Source of the DNA: Pseudomonas anguilliseptica
Lineage (GTDB): Bacteria > Pseudomonadota > Gammaproteobacteria > Pseudomonadales > Pseudomonadaceae
Length of the DNA: 64,000 bases
Assembly: GCF_021375795.1 (NCBI RefSeq)
Contig: NZ_JAEIOI010000003.1
Coordinates: 124,001 to 188,000 of the forward strand
Direction: 5' to 3'
Below the pieces are notes generated by a model. It was not told the origin of the DNA. It saw only the letters and a list, made by a program, of their open reading frames with translations, and did no database searches. Shown one piece after another: positions 45,026 through 54,423 of this stretch (position 1 is the stretch's first letter; each line of letters begins with the position of its first letter). The position numbers and the translations under genes are program-made.

Positions 45026-46459
45026 CTAATCACAGGTTGCCGCCGGCAAACGCAGGCGCACTTCTACGCCGCCGCTGACATTGCCGATGTGCAGTTCGCC
45101 GCCATGCAGCTGCACCACCTCCTCGACAAAATTCAGCCCCAAACCGGTGCTCTTGCGTCCACTGCCGGGGCGCGGCAGGGAATAGAACCGTTCACTCAAA
45201 CGCGCCAGGGCGTAGTCCGGTATCGGCTCCCCCTGGTTGAACAGGCGCAGTTCAAGCTGCTCGCCGACGCGCTCGGCCGTAAACCGCAACTGCCCCTGCG
45301 GCGGAGTGAAATCCAGGGCGTTGTCGAGCAAATTGGCCAGCGCCTGGCGCAACAGAAAACGCTCCCCACGGAGCGCAAGGCTGGCTTCAATCCTATTCTC
45401 GACCTGCACAGCAGCCGCTTCTATTCGCGCCATCTGCGCCTGTAAAAGCGACGTGACCAGTGCTTGCAGCGGCACCACGACCTGTTCCTCCAGGCCCTGA
45501 CGCTGCTCGACCTGGGCCAGATGCAGCAGGCGCTCGATCAGCTGCTGCATGCGCGCGCTTTCTTGCTCGATATTGGCGACAAAGCGCTGCCGCTGTGGTG
45601 CCGGCATCTCGCTGTCGAGCAGTTCCGCCGCACCGCGAATCGCCGCCAGCGGGCTTTTCAGCTCATGGGTCAGGGTGTGCACGTAGCGCTCGACATAGGC
45701 CTTACCTTCCAGCTCGGTGCGCATACGCTCGATGGCCTCGGCCAATTGCGCCAGCTCACCACCGCGTACGCTGGGCAGTTCGGCACGCTGCCCGGCGCTG
45801 ACCGCCTGAGCGTAGCGGGTCAGCTTGCGCAAAGCGCCGCTGAGCCACCAGGACAGCAGCGCACCGATCAGCAGACCAAGCACGATCAAGCCGCCACCAA
45901 GCCAGGCCAGGCGTTGCTCAGACCGTTCGATATAGGGCTGCAAGGTGCGGTTGGGTTTGGCCACCGAGACCACGCCGATGATCTGCGTGCCATCCATGAT
46001 CGGCGCGGCCACATACATCACCGAGGAATCCGGATCATTCGGGTCTTCCTTGGTCGAGCGCGCGCCGTACTCGCCGCGCAGGGTACGCAGCACATCGTTC
46101 CAGCGCGAGTAGTCCTGGCCCACCGCCGCGCCGCTGGAGTCGAGCAACACAATGCCTTTGGCGTCGGTGACATAGATGCGGTGATTGACCTGGGTTTTCT
46201 CCACGCCCCAGATCTGCGCCTGCGGTTGACGCTGGCCGTAAGCTTGCAGCAACGCTGGCAGGCGGCTCTGTTGCAGGCGACCGGTCTTGACCTCATCGCG
46301 GAGTATCTCGGCCAGCAGGTTGGCCGTGTCCACCAGGGTTTCCTCGGTGCTCTGCCGCACGCCGGGGCGGATTTCGTCCATCACCGTGCTCAGCACAAAC
46401 CAGCCCGCCAGCCCAACGAACAGGAAGTACACCAGAAAGATGCGAATCCCCAGTGGCAT
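45026..46459 (-). CDS. creC: Sensor histidine kinase CreC
   Basis: 477 aa. TM1 at about 8-26, a periplasmic sensing domain (NHRIYVTDAKGIVLLDSSGA, VMYVAAPIMDGTQIIGVVSV), TM2 at about 183-203, HAMP, then the H-box YVHTLTHELKSPLAAIRGAA and ATP-binding boxes NLLDNALDFTPPQG (N), PGSGRKSTGLGLNFVEEVV (G). ATG shares one base with the creB stop (TGATG). Domain order and neighbours identify CreC. Confidence 0.94.
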   Translation of the reverse strand: MPLGIRIFLVYFLFVGLAGWFVLSTVMDEIRPGVRQSTEETLVDTANLLAEILRDEVKTGRLQQSRLPALLQAYGQRQPQAQIWGVEKTQVNHRIYVTDAKGIVLLDSSGAAVGQDYSRWNDVLRTLRGEYGARSTKEDPNDPDSSVMYVAAPIMDGTQIIGVVSVAKPNRTLQPYIERSEQRLAWLGGGLIVLGLLIGALLSWWLSGALRKLTRYAQAVSAGQRAELPSVRGGELAQLAEAIERMRTELEGKAYVERYVHTLTHELKSPLAAIRGAAELLDSEMPAPQRQRFVANIEQESARMQQLIERLLHLAQVEQRQGLEEQVVVPLQALVTSLLQAQMARIEAAAVQVENRIEASLALRGERFLLRQALANLLDNALDFTPPQGQLRFTAERVGEQLELRLFNQGEPIPDYALARLSERFYSLPRPGSGRKSTGLGLNFVEEVVQLHGGELHIGNVSGGVEVRLRLPAATCD

Positions 46460-47145
46460 CAGGCGTGCCTCGGCGAGTAGCTGTAACCGAGGCCGCGATG
46501 GGTCTGGATCGGCTCAGCCTCGGCGGACACCTGGCGCAGCTTGGCGCGCAGGCTTTTGATATGACTGTCGATGGTCCGTTCATAGCCGACATCCGCCGCC
46601 ACACCGAGGCCATCGAGCAACTGCTCGCGGGAGAACACCCGCTCAGGCTGTGCCAGCAGGCTTTGCAGCAGGCGGAACTCGTGGCGGGTCAGGCTCAGCA
46701 GTTGGCCATGGTAGTGAATCTGCACCCGCTCGCTGTCCACCTGAAAAGGCCCCTGAGCCGTCGCCACAGCAGCAGCTTCACGCGGGGCCATGCGTTTGAG
46801 AATGGCCTTGACCCGTGCGGCCACTTCACGCGGGCTGAAGGGTTTGACCACGTAATCGTCGGCACCGATCTCCAGGCCGACCACGCGGTCGATTTCCTCG
46901 CTGCGAGCCGTAAGGAAGATCACCGGCACCTCGGAAAAGCGCCGCAGTCGCTTGCAAGCCTCGAAGCCGCTGATATCCGGCAGGCCGACATCGAGAATCA
47001 ACAGATCAGCAGGGTTGGTTTGCTGCTGCGCCAGGGCCGGTTCGGCCAGGCTTAGCCAGGTGGTGGTAAAGCCCTCGCTTTGCAGGGCAAAGATCAGTGT
47101 GTCAGCGATTGCGGCTTCGTCTTCGACAATCAGAATATGCGGCAT
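46459..47145 (-). CDS. creB: Response regulator CreB
   Basis: 228-aa OmpR-type regulator. Receiver: HILIVEDEAAIADTLIFALQ with acidic pocket, phospho-Asp in LLILDVGLPDISGFEACKRL (about residue 53), switch Thr in VPVIFLTARSEEIDRVVGLE, Lys in DDYVVKPFSPREVAARVKA. C-terminal winged helix: SLTRHEFRLLQSLLAQPERV, VGYERTIDSHIKSLRAKLRQ. Binds cre-tags; one is found at 42171-42197 before creD. Confidence 0.94.
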   Translation of the reverse strand: MPHILIVEDEAAIADTLIFALQSEGFTTTWLSLAEPALAQQQTNPADLLILDVGLPDISGFEACKRLRRFSEVPVIFLTARSEEIDRVVGLEIGADDYVVKPFSPREVAARVKAILKRMAPREAAAVATAQGPFQVDSERVQIHYHGQLLSLTRHEFRLLQSLLAQPERVFSREQLLDGLGVAADVGYERTIDSHIKSLRAKLRQVSAEAEPIQTHRGLGYSYSPRHA

Positions 47146-47233
47146 GGCGTCCTGCTCGTGGCAACTCGGCGAGGAGCCTGCGGCAGGCCGCTGCCAGCGT
47201 CAAGCATGGCTAATCACCCTGTACGTAGCTGTT

Positions 47234-47258
47234 GTAGCCCGGATTACATCCGGGCTAC
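47234..47258. repeat. GTAGCCCGGAT palindrome
   Basis: GTAGCCCGGAT-TAC-ATCCGGGCTAC, a perfect 11-bp stem with 3-nt loop, of a repeat type common between Pseudomonas genes. Confidence 0.75.
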
Positions 47259-47268
47259 GCACCAGATC

Positions 47269-47353
47269 GTAGGTTGGCGTTGAGCGCTGCGAAGCCCAAC
47301 AGGTGACGGACGTATCGTTGGGCGTCGCCACTGCGCGACTCAACCCAACCTGC
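47269..47353. repeat. Second copy of the GTAGGTTG inverted repeat
   Basis: GTAGGTTGGCGTTGAGCGCT and GACTCAACCCAACCTGC flank inner GAAGCCCAAC/GTTGGGCGTC arms; the left 32 bp differ at only one base from the copy at 30111. It lies between creB and the chemoreceptor gene. Confidence 0.75.
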
Positions 47354-47369
47354 AGATAACCACGAGCCG

Positions 47370-49400
47370 TCAATCGAGCTTGAAGCGTGCGGTGTTCTGC
47401 TCCAACACCTGACTGCCCTGACGCAGCTGTTCGGCGGCATTGCTCACGGCTTGCGCGCCTTCGAGCAAGGCGCTGGCGGCGTGATCGACCTGCTGGATAT
47501 TGCCGCTGACTTCATCGGCCGTGGCGGCCTGTTGCTCGGCAGCGGTGGCAATCTGCGCCAGACGATCAGTCACCAGCTGCACCGATTCGACAATGGCGTT
47601 GAGGTCCTCACCCATGGCCAGCACACTGCCGACATCGCCTTCGGCTTGGCGCACGGCGTCTTCCATCTGCGTTACTGACTGGCCGACCACGCGGTGCAGG
47701 TTGGCCACGGTTTCAGCAATTTCCGCCGTGGAGTTCTGCGTGCGTTGCGACAGCGAACGCACCTCGTCGGCAACCACGGCAAAGCCGCGGCCCTGATCAC
47801 CGGCACGCGCCGCTTCAATGGCGGCGTTCAGTGCAAGCAGGTTGGTCTGCTCGGCGATGCCCTTGATCACGTCCACTACCCGGGTGATCTGTTCGGTCTG
47901 GCTGCGCAGTTGCTGCAAGGTGGTTGCGCTATCGCCCAGGCGACTGCTGAGCTGACGCATGCTTTGGCTAGTGCGCGCACTGCGCTGGTTGCTCTGGTTA
48001 GCGATCTCACGGGTCTGGCTGGCTTCCATGGCGGCCTGCTCGCAACTCTGTGCCACGCTCTGCGCGGTGGCGGCCATTTCGGTGGCGGCCGCAGCAATCT
48101 GGCTCATCTGGGCCTGTTGCTGCTCCACCGATTCCAGAGCATTGCGCGCCTCGCCATTAAGCAGTTGCACGGTGCCGCCCAGCTGCTGGCTTTGCTGATT
48201 GACGCCCTGCATGGAATCACGCAATTGCCCGACGGCGGTATTCAGAGCCTGGGCGATATTGGCCAGATCGTCTTCACCGTGCACCTGCATGCGCACGCGC
48301 AGGTCACCATCACGCAGGCCTTCGGCAGCCTTGATAATGCTGGCGGTGCTGCGGCGGATCGAAGCGTTAAGGCAGAACAATACATACAGCGCCAGCAGGG
48401 TCAGTACGCTGAACACGCCGATCGACTGGATCATTGCCTGCAGTGCACGCTGCCGGTACTCACCAAGACTGGCGGCGAATTGCTGGTAGATCGCGCTCTG
48501 CAAGCCAAGCAACTGCCCTTCCAGCTGAGCCACGCGTTGCACGAACTGCTCCGGGGTCAGGCTCATCGGGCTGGCTTCGAACATGTCCCGATCAATGCCC
48601 GCTAGAAAGGCTTCATAGCCTTGCAGCGCTTCATCATAGGGCCCTTGCAACTGGCGCATGGCACGCGGGGCTTCAAGCCCCAGGGTCGATTGCGCTTTGA
48701 GCAGTTGGCTGCGCGACTCATCCAGGCTGCGCCGTAGATCGCGAATCGCCACCCGGCTCTGCAGGGTGAAATGCTGCGACACCACCGCGCCATAGCCCTG
48801 ACTGGCAAAGCTGCCCAGCTGCTCGAGCAGACGCGGCAGGGTGTAGGTCAACTGCTCCATCATCAGGTAGGTGTCGAGCTTCGGATCAAGGATCAGGCCG
48901 CTGTCGGTGGCCACCTGCTCACGCAGGGCGAGCAGGCTCAACAGATTCTTCTGATAACGCTCGAGGGCATCCGGCAGGGCAAGTTTACCCAGCACCTCAC
49001 CATTCAGTTGATCCTTGCCGGCCAACAGACTCTGCAGATGCTGACGTGCCTGGTCACCAAACAGCGGCGACTTGAGCGGTGCTTCGAGCCCCTGCAGAGC
49101 GTTACCCAGCTCACCCCCGCGCTCACGCAGCAGGCCTTCGGCCGCTTTCTCAGTGCCCTTCCAGCGCGACAGCAAGGTGCGCTGCTCGATCAATGCCTGC
49201 TGTACCCCGGCCATGCCTTGCAGGGTGCTGAGCCCCTCCAGTTCATGGTCGATAGACGTGAGTCGATCCAGATAATTGCTGCCGATTACCCACAAGGAAA
49301 ACCCCAGCGGCAGGGCAAACAGAATAAATACCAGCTGAAATTTGCGCGCGAAGCTGAATCGTTCAAGCAGCCGCACACCCGGTTTGAGTACTCCAGTCAT
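47370..49400 (-). CDS. Methyl-accepting chemotaxis protein with large periplasmic domain
   Basis: 676 aa. TM1 at about 21-40, a helical periplasmic domain of about 285 residues (contains [20 protein letters not shown], seen in nitrate/helical-bimodular-like sensors), TM2 at about 326-346, HAMP and signalling domain. The tip is [20 protein letters not shown] and [19 protein letters not shown] at 49400 has GAGG 5 bp upstream; the longer frame adds 30 residues without similarity. Ligand unknown. No chemotaxis kinase genes nearby. Confidence 0.92.
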   Translation of the reverse strand: MTGVLKPGVRLLERFSFARKFQLVFILFALPLGFSLWVIGSNYLDRLTSIDHELEGLSTLQGMAGVQQALIEQRTLLSRWKGTEKAAEGLLRERGGELGNALQGLEAPLKSPLFGDQARQHLQSLLAGKDQLNGEVLGKLALPDALERYQKNLLSLLALREQVATDSGLILDPKLDTYLMMEQLTYTLPRLLEQLGSFASQGYGAVVSQHFTLQSRVAIRDLRRSLDESRSQLLKAQSTLGLEAPRAMRQLQGPYDEALQGYEAFLAGIDRDMFEASPMSLTPEQFVQRVAQLEGQLLGLQSAIYQQFAASLGEYRQRALQAMIQSIGVFSVLTLLALYVLFCLNASIRRSTASIIKAAEGLRDGDLRVRMQVHGEDDLANIAQALNTAVGQLRDSMQGVNQQSQQLGGTVQLLNGEARNALESVEQQQAQMSQIAAAATEMAATAQSVAQSCEQAAMEASQTREIANQSNQRSARTSQSMRQLSSRLGDSATTLQQLRSQTEQITRVVDVIKGIAEQTNLLALNAAIEAARAGDQGRGFAVVADEVRSLSQRTQNSTAEIAETVANLHRVVGQSVTQMEDAVRQAEGDVGSVLAMGEDLNAIVESVQLVTDRLAQIATAAEQQAATADEVSGNIQQVDHAASALLEGAQAVSNAAEQLRQGSQVLEQNTARFKLD

Positions 49401-49603
49401 ACACACCTCAACCTGTGGGGCACGCCCGCTAAGGGGCGCACCAAAGCAAAACTTGAAGCAAGAAGCACGCCCATGCAGCGCGCCTGCCACCGGTAATGGT
49501 TATGAGCATAGATGAGGGCGCGGACAACACCGCTAGTGGGATGTGAGGGGGTGGCAGCGCGCCGGGCCGACGGCTGCCCACAGCTGGCAGGATCAGCGCG
49601 CTG

Positions 49604-50824
49604 TCAAAGCCCGGTCCAGAGCTCGTCGACATTGCGAAAGCCCCATTCTTCAGCGGATTCGCGGCTGACAATCTTGTCACGGTCGACCAGCTTGCTGAGG
49701 TCGAGGACTTCCTGCGGAATCGGTGTTTTGGACTTGGCCGAGAAGAACACCTTGACCCTGGGTGCCAGCAGGGACTTGGCCTGCTGCTCAATCACCACGC
49801 CAATCCGTCCGCTTTCCAGGCGCACCAGTGAACCGACCGGGTAAATGCCCACGGTTTTGACAAAGGCCTGGAACACCACAGGATCGAAATGCCCCTTCCA
49901 TTCGGCCATCTTGCGGATCGACTCGGCCGGATCCCAGCCCTGCTTGTAGGGCCGGTTGGAGGTGATCGCGTCATACACATCGCACACCGCACCCATGCGC
50001 GCATACAGGCTGATCTGCTCACCCTCCAGACGATGCGGATAGCCGCTACCGTCCATCTTTTCGTGGTGATGCAGGCACACATCCAGCACCAGCGCGCTGA
50101 CCTGCTTGCTTTCAATCAACATACGCGAGCCGGCTTCGGGGTGATCACGCACCGTGGCGAACTCACTGTCGGTGAGCTTGCCAGGCTTGTTCAAGACCGC
50201 ACTGGGGATGGCCATTTTGCCGATGTCATGCAGCAACCCCGCCAGCCCGGCTTCGCGCACCTGGGCTTCGTTGAGGCCCAACTGGCGTGCCAGGGCAATC
50301 ATCAGCGCGCAGACGGCCACCGAGTGCATATAGGTGTACTCGTCGGCATTTTTCAGCCGCGCCAGGCTGATCAGGGCGTTGGGGTGGCGCAACACCGAGT
50401 CGGAAATTTCCTCGACCAACTCGCCAGCCTGCTCGAACTGCAACGCCTGGCCCATGCGCGCATCGGTGAACATGCTGATGACGGCTTCCTTGGAGCGGGC
50501 ACAGAGTTTGGCTGCGCGCGTCACTTCCTCTTCCATCGACACCGCCAGGCTGACAGGCGGGCTCTGCACCGCCGCCAGCAGGTTCGCTTCGGCCTCGGCC
50601 GCCGCCTCTTCGGCAGTCACGCTGACAGTGCCGACCGCCACGTCCAGGCCCTTGCTGACGTCAATCCATAACTCGCCGATGCTGCTGGCCTGAATCCGTT
50701 GCAGGTCTTTTTCAGTCTTGAGGAGAAACTTGGATTTCCAGAAGGGGTGGTCCATCCATGCGCCACAGAACTCGTGGATAAACATACCGACACGCACGTC
50801 GGCCACAGCAATGCACTTCAACAT
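49604..50824 (-). CDS. HD-GYP c-di-GMP phosphodiesterase with DUF3391
   Basis: 406 aa. The N-terminal DUF3391 region (VRVGMFIHEFCGAWMDHPFW, about 8-130) precedes an HD-GYP domain with MHSVAVCALMIALARQLG, GLLHDIGKMAIPSAVLNKPG, CLHHHEKMDGSGYPHRLEGE and the GYP triplet intact, so activity against cyclic-di-GMP is expected. The C-terminus (IYPVGSLVRLESGRIGVVIE) is the standard extension. ATG at 50824 matches relatives; a GTG three codons earlier is possible. Divergent from the acyltransferase gene. Could oppose c-di-GMP-dependent PNAG production encoded in this window (inference). Confidence 0.93.
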   Translation of the reverse strand: MLKCIAVADVRVGMFIHEFCGAWMDHPFWKSKFLLKTEKDLQRIQASSIGELWIDVSKGLDVAVGTVSVTAEEAAAEAEANLLAAVQSPPVSLAVSMEEEVTRAAKLCARSKEAVISMFTDARMGQALQFEQAGELVEEISDSVLRHPNALISLARLKNADEYTYMHSVAVCALMIALARQLGLNEAQVREAGLAGLLHDIGKMAIPSAVLNKPGKLTDSEFATVRDHPEAGSRMLIESKQVSALVLDVCLHHHEKMDGSGYPHRLEGEQISLYARMGAVCDVYDAITSNRPYKQGWDPAESIRKMAEWKGHFDPVVFQAFVKTVGIYPVGSLVRLESGRIGVVIEQQAKSLLAPRVKVFFSAKSKTPIPQEVLDLSKLVDRDKIVSRESAEEWGFRNVDELWTGL

Positions 50825-51005
50825 GGATTGCACTCAAAAGAGGACAAAAACCGCAGGGTTGTCATCAGCATAGATGACCTGACAGCTTGTATTGTCTGCC
50901 TGCCGCCAAGCTAATGGCAATAGGACATCGCAGCCGGTCAAACGGCTTGGAAGCCTTGTCACGACTGCTTATCATTGCCGTACTCGCGCGCCACAAGGAG
51001 CTACC

Positions 51006-51911
51006 ATGCGCCGTCTGTTAACCGGCCTCAGCGTCATCGTTCTGCTGTTACTCAATACGCTGATTCTGATCGGCCCGCTGCTGCTGATCGCCCTCGGCAA
51101 GTTCGTCCTGCCGGGCAAGGCACTGAAAACCGCCAGCTCGCGCGGGGTGATGTGGGTGGCAGAAAGCTGGGCGGAAATCAACAAGCTGATTTTTGCCAGC
51201 CTGCTGCCGGTACACTGGGACATTCGCGGCAATGCCGACCTGCACCCGAGCACCTCCTACCTGGTGATCAGCAATCACCAATCTTGGGTCGATATTCCGG
51301 CGCTGGTGCAGGCCTTCAACCGCAAGACGCCGTACTTCAAATTCTTCCTCAAGCAGGAGCTGATCTGGGTGCCGTTCCTCGGCCTGGCGTTCTGGGCGCT
51401 GGATTACCCCTTTATGAAGCGCTACTCCAAGGCATTTCTGGCCAAGCACCCGCAGCTCAAAGGCCAGGATCTGGCCATCACCAAACAGGCCTGCGAGAAG
51501 TTCAAGGACCTGCCGGTGACCGTGGTCAACTACCTCGAAGGCACCCGCTTCACCCCGGCCAAGCAGGCGCAACAGGGTTCGCCCTTCCAGTACCTGCTCA
51601 AGCCCAAGGCCGGTGGCGTGGCCTTTGTGCTGGCGGCGCTGGGTGAGCAGCTGGATAAAGTGCTGGACGTGACCCTGGTCTACCCCGGCACGCGCATTCC
51701 CGGTTTCTGGGCACTGATCAGCGGTCAGGTGGACAAGGTGATCGTCGATATCCAGACCCGCGAGCTGGACCCGGCACTGTGGCAGGGCGATTACGAGAAC
51801 GATCCGGTGTTCCGCCAGTTTGTGCAGAACTGGGTGACCGCACTCTGGGAAGACAAGGATGCGCGGATTGCGCAGATTCGCGCCGAGCTGAACCGCTCAA
51901 CGCACGCGTGA
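51006..51911 (+). CDS. YihG-type phospholipid/glycerol acyltransferase
   Basis: 301-aa membrane-bound PlsC-family acyltransferase. The N-terminal helix is GLSVIVLLLLNTLILIGPLL. The HX4D catalytic motif is SNHQSWVDIPALVQ (about 94-107); FLKQELIWVPFLGLAFWALD and NYLEGTRFTPAK (EGTR) are blocks II and III. The long C-terminal half and motifs match YihG, a probable lysophosphatidate acyltransferase. AAGGAG stands before the ATG at 51006; the open frame extends 38 codons upstream without similarity. Confidence 0.9.
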   Translation: MRRLLTGLSVIVLLLLNTLILIGPLLLIALGKFVLPGKALKTASSRGVMWVAESWAEINKLIFASLLPVHWDIRGNADLHPSTSYLVISNHQSWVDIPALVQAFNRKTPYFKFFLKQELIWVPFLGLAFWALDYPFMKRYSKAFLAKHPQLKGQDLAITKQACEKFKDLPVTVVNYLEGTRFTPAKQAQQGSPFQYLLKPKAGGVAFVLAALGEQLDKVLDVTLVYPGTRIPGFWALISGQVDKVIVDIQTRELDPALWQGDYENDPVFRQFVQNWVTALWEDKDARIAQIRAELNRSTHA

Positions 51912-51919
51912 CCACCCTG

Positions 51920-52951
51920 TTACTGCGGCAGGTCGCGGCGGATCATCCAGTGCTCCGGCGGCGGCATCAGGCGGCTGATGTCGAATTGCGGCAGGCTGGC
52001 CTGATCGAGCATCTGGATCATCGGGCTGACCTGCCGCGCATGCGGCTGATCTTCCAGCACACGCACGGCCAGATCGACCGCGATGCGCGCCTGCAAAACC
52101 GGTGAGTCGGTGGGCGCGGCAACAATAAAGCCGTCGCGAATCTGCTCGATAATCCGCTCAGTGGTGTAGGTGGCCAGTACCTGCGCCCGGTAGTTCTGCC
52201 CGGAGGTCTGCACCAGCTGGGCGGCAAAACCGGCCGCCTCGGCGTTACCCAACAAGTAGTCGAGGTGCGGATGCTGCCTGAGCAGTTCGCGCACCAATTG
52301 CGCCTGGCTGGCGCGATCCACCGGGGCATAGCCAGCATGTTCCACACGCATATGCTCTCCCTGCTGCGCCTCACGCAGCGCCCGCTCCAGATCCTCGACC
52401 CAGCCCGCCCCTTGCGGCCCCGGCAACCAGCCGAGAGTGAACGGCCCAGCCGGTCGATGCTGTTCGATATAACCCAGCGCAGCACGCAACATGTCGGCAA
52501 AGTCCACATTGGAATTGGCACTCAAACCGGGGCAATCGCTGCCGTTCACCAGATCAATCACCGGTTTACCCTGCTCGACCAGGGTGGCGATGGCGCCACA
52601 GAGCGACTGAGCATTGATGGCGGCAATGATGTAGGCATCTGCATCCAGTTGCCGGCACTGCTCGAGCTGCTGCGCCTGTACCTGCGGATTTTCATAGCCA
52701 CCGGCTTCATAGATACCGAGTCGAACGCCTTGGCGGGTGGCCTCTTCATCCAGCCCCCAGGCTACGCCCCACCAGTAGCGGTCTTTGCCATGGGGCAACA
52801 AGGCACAGATTCGCCAGGGCTTGGCGGCTTTTGGCAGGGGCTGATAGAGCTGGGTGCGGCCATCGGCCTGAACTTCGACTGGGAACCAGTCAGCCGCCGA
52901 CACCAGGCCTGTGGTGCACAACAAACTGAGGGTTAAAACGATTACCCGCAT
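51920..52951 (-). CDS. torT: TorT-like periplasmic binding protein
   Basis: 343 aa with a signal peptide (MRVIVLTLSLLCTTGLVSAA). It is colinear with TorT, the periplasmic TMAO-binding partner of the TorS kinase: ALLPHGKDRYWWGVAWGLDE, AYIIAAINAQSLCGAIATLV, PVIDLVNGSDCPG, IRDGFIVAAPTDSPVLQARI. The periplasmic-binding-protein type I fold is evident. No torS, torR or torCAD genes are nearby, so its signalling partner is elsewhere or different. 126 bp downstream of fdhA on the same strand; convergent with the acyltransferase gene (8 bp apart). Confidence 0.83.
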   Translation of the reverse strand: MRVIVLTLSLLCTTGLVSAADWFPVEVQADGRTQLYQPLPKAAKPWRICALLPHGKDRYWWGVAWGLDEEATRQGVRLGIYEAGGYENPQVQAQQLEQCRQLDADAYIIAAINAQSLCGAIATLVEQGKPVIDLVNGSDCPGLSANSNVDFADMLRAALGYIEQHRPAGPFTLGWLPGPQGAGWVEDLERALREAQQGEHMRVEHAGYAPVDRASQAQLVRELLRQHPHLDYLLGNAEAAGFAAQLVQTSGQNYRAQVLATYTTERIIEQIRDGFIVAAPTDSPVLQARIAVDLAVRVLEDQPHARQVSPMIQMLDQASLPQFDISRLMPPPEHWMIRRDLPQ

Positions 52952-53077
52952 GAAATCCGACCCTGGAAAATGCGCACTGAACAGCGGTGCCGTGCACTTA
53001 CTGTAGCCACTTTTGCGGGCATAACGCGGGAGCCAGAAGGCGGACACCTGCGTGCCCGCCCGGATGCCTCATGGCTG

Positions 53078-54277
53078 TCAGGCGGCGCTGAACAGCTTGT
53101 GCGGATCGATAACGAATTTCTTCGGCACACCGGCATCGAACTCGCCGTAACCACGCGGCGCGTCGTCCAGACTGATCACCTGCACACCAACCACTTCAGC
53201 GATATTTATGCGGTCCCACATGATCGCCTGCATCAGCTGACGGTTGTACTTCATCACCGGGGTCTGGCCGGTGTGGAAGCTGTGGGATTTGGCCCAGCCA
53301 AGGCCGAAGCGGATGCTCAGGCTGCCGATCTTCGCCGCCGCGTCCACCGCGCCCGGATCTTCGGTGACGTAGAGGCCGGGAATACCGATCTTGCCGGCTA
53401 CACGCACCACGCCCATCAGCGAGTTGAGCACCGTGGCCGGCGCTTCATGCTGGGCACCGGAGTGACCATGGCCACGGGCCTCGAAACCCACCGCGTCGAC
53501 GGCGCAATCGACTTCCGGCTCGCCCAGGAGCGCCGCGATCTGTTCGTGCAGCGGGGTGTCCTGAGACAGGTCGGCAATCTCGAAGCCCTGAGCCTTGGCA
53601 TGGGCCAGACGTACCGGGTTGACGTCTCCGACGATCACCACCGCAGCGCCGAGCAAACGCGCCGAGGCGGCGGCGGCCAGCCCCACCGGGCCGGCCCCGG
53701 CGATATACACGCTGCTGCCCGGCCCCACTCCAGCAGTCACAGCCCCGTGATAACCGGTGGGCAGAATGTCGGAGAGGCAGGTCAGATCGCGGATCTTCTC
53801 CATGGCCTTGTCGCGGTCCGGTAGCTTCAGCAGGTTGAAGTCGGCGTAGGGCACCAGCACGTACTCGGCCTGGCCGCCGGTCCAGTCGCCCATGTCGACA
53901 TAGCCGTAGGCACCGCCGGCACGCGCAGGGTTGACCGTCAGGCACACGCCGGTGTGCATTTCCTTGCAGCTGCGGCAGCGGCCGCAGGCGACGTTGAACG
54001 GCACCGAGACCAGATCACCGATCTTCAGGTGCTCCACGTCGCTGCCCTTCTCGATCACCTCACCGGTGATCTCGTGGCCCAGTACCAGGCCGACCTGAGC
54101 GGTGGTGCGTCCGCGCACCATATGCTGGTCGGAGCCGCAGATATTGGTGGAAACCACACGCAGGATGACCCCGTGTTCGATCTTGCGACCGCGCGGGTCC
54201 TGCATTTTCGGATAGTCGATTTTCTGCACTTCGACCTTGCCAGCGCCGAGATAGACGACGCCACGATTACCAGACAT
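53078..54277 (-). CDS. fdhA: Glutathione-independent formaldehyde dehydrogenase
   Basis: Zinc-dependent, NAD-linked oxidation of formaldehyde to formate in the cytoplasm, here removing formaldehyde made by sarcosine oxidase. 399 aa, normal length. Catalytic zinc: NICGSDQHM and LGHEITGEV; structural zinc: ACGRCRSCKEMHTGVC. The NAD-binding fold has YIAGAGPVGLAAAASAR. HGHSGAQHEAPATVLN is the dismutase-type insertion of this family. Followed by the torT-like gene, preceded by purU at 146 bp. Confidence 0.96.
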   Translation of the reverse strand: MSGNRGVVYLGAGKVEVQKIDYPKMQDPRGRKIEHGVILRVVSTNICGSDQHMVRGRTTAQVGLVLGHEITGEVIEKGSDVEHLKIGDLVSVPFNVACGRCRSCKEMHTGVCLTVNPARAGGAYGYVDMGDWTGGQAEYVLVPYADFNLLKLPDRDKAMEKIRDLTCLSDILPTGYHGAVTAGVGPGSSVYIAGAGPVGLAAAASARLLGAAVVIVGDVNPVRLAHAKAQGFEIADLSQDTPLHEQIAALLGEPEVDCAVDAVGFEARGHGHSGAQHEAPATVLNSLMGVVRVAGKIGIPGLYVTEDPGAVDAAAKIGSLSIRFGLGWAKSHSFHTGQTPVMKYNRQLMQAIMWDRINIAEVVGVQVISLDDAPRGYGEFDAGVPKKFVIDPHKLFSAA

Positions 54278-54423
54278 ACGTATTTCTCCTTTCTTGTTGT
54301 GAATACAAAGGCGCGGCCAACGGTCGCGCGGCCTTGTACTGGAGCGTTTGAGTCTGTTGCCGGGTGGGCCGAGGGTTTGGCAGTCGGTGATCCACCCGTA
54401 GCGGGAATATCCAGCGCTGTGGC

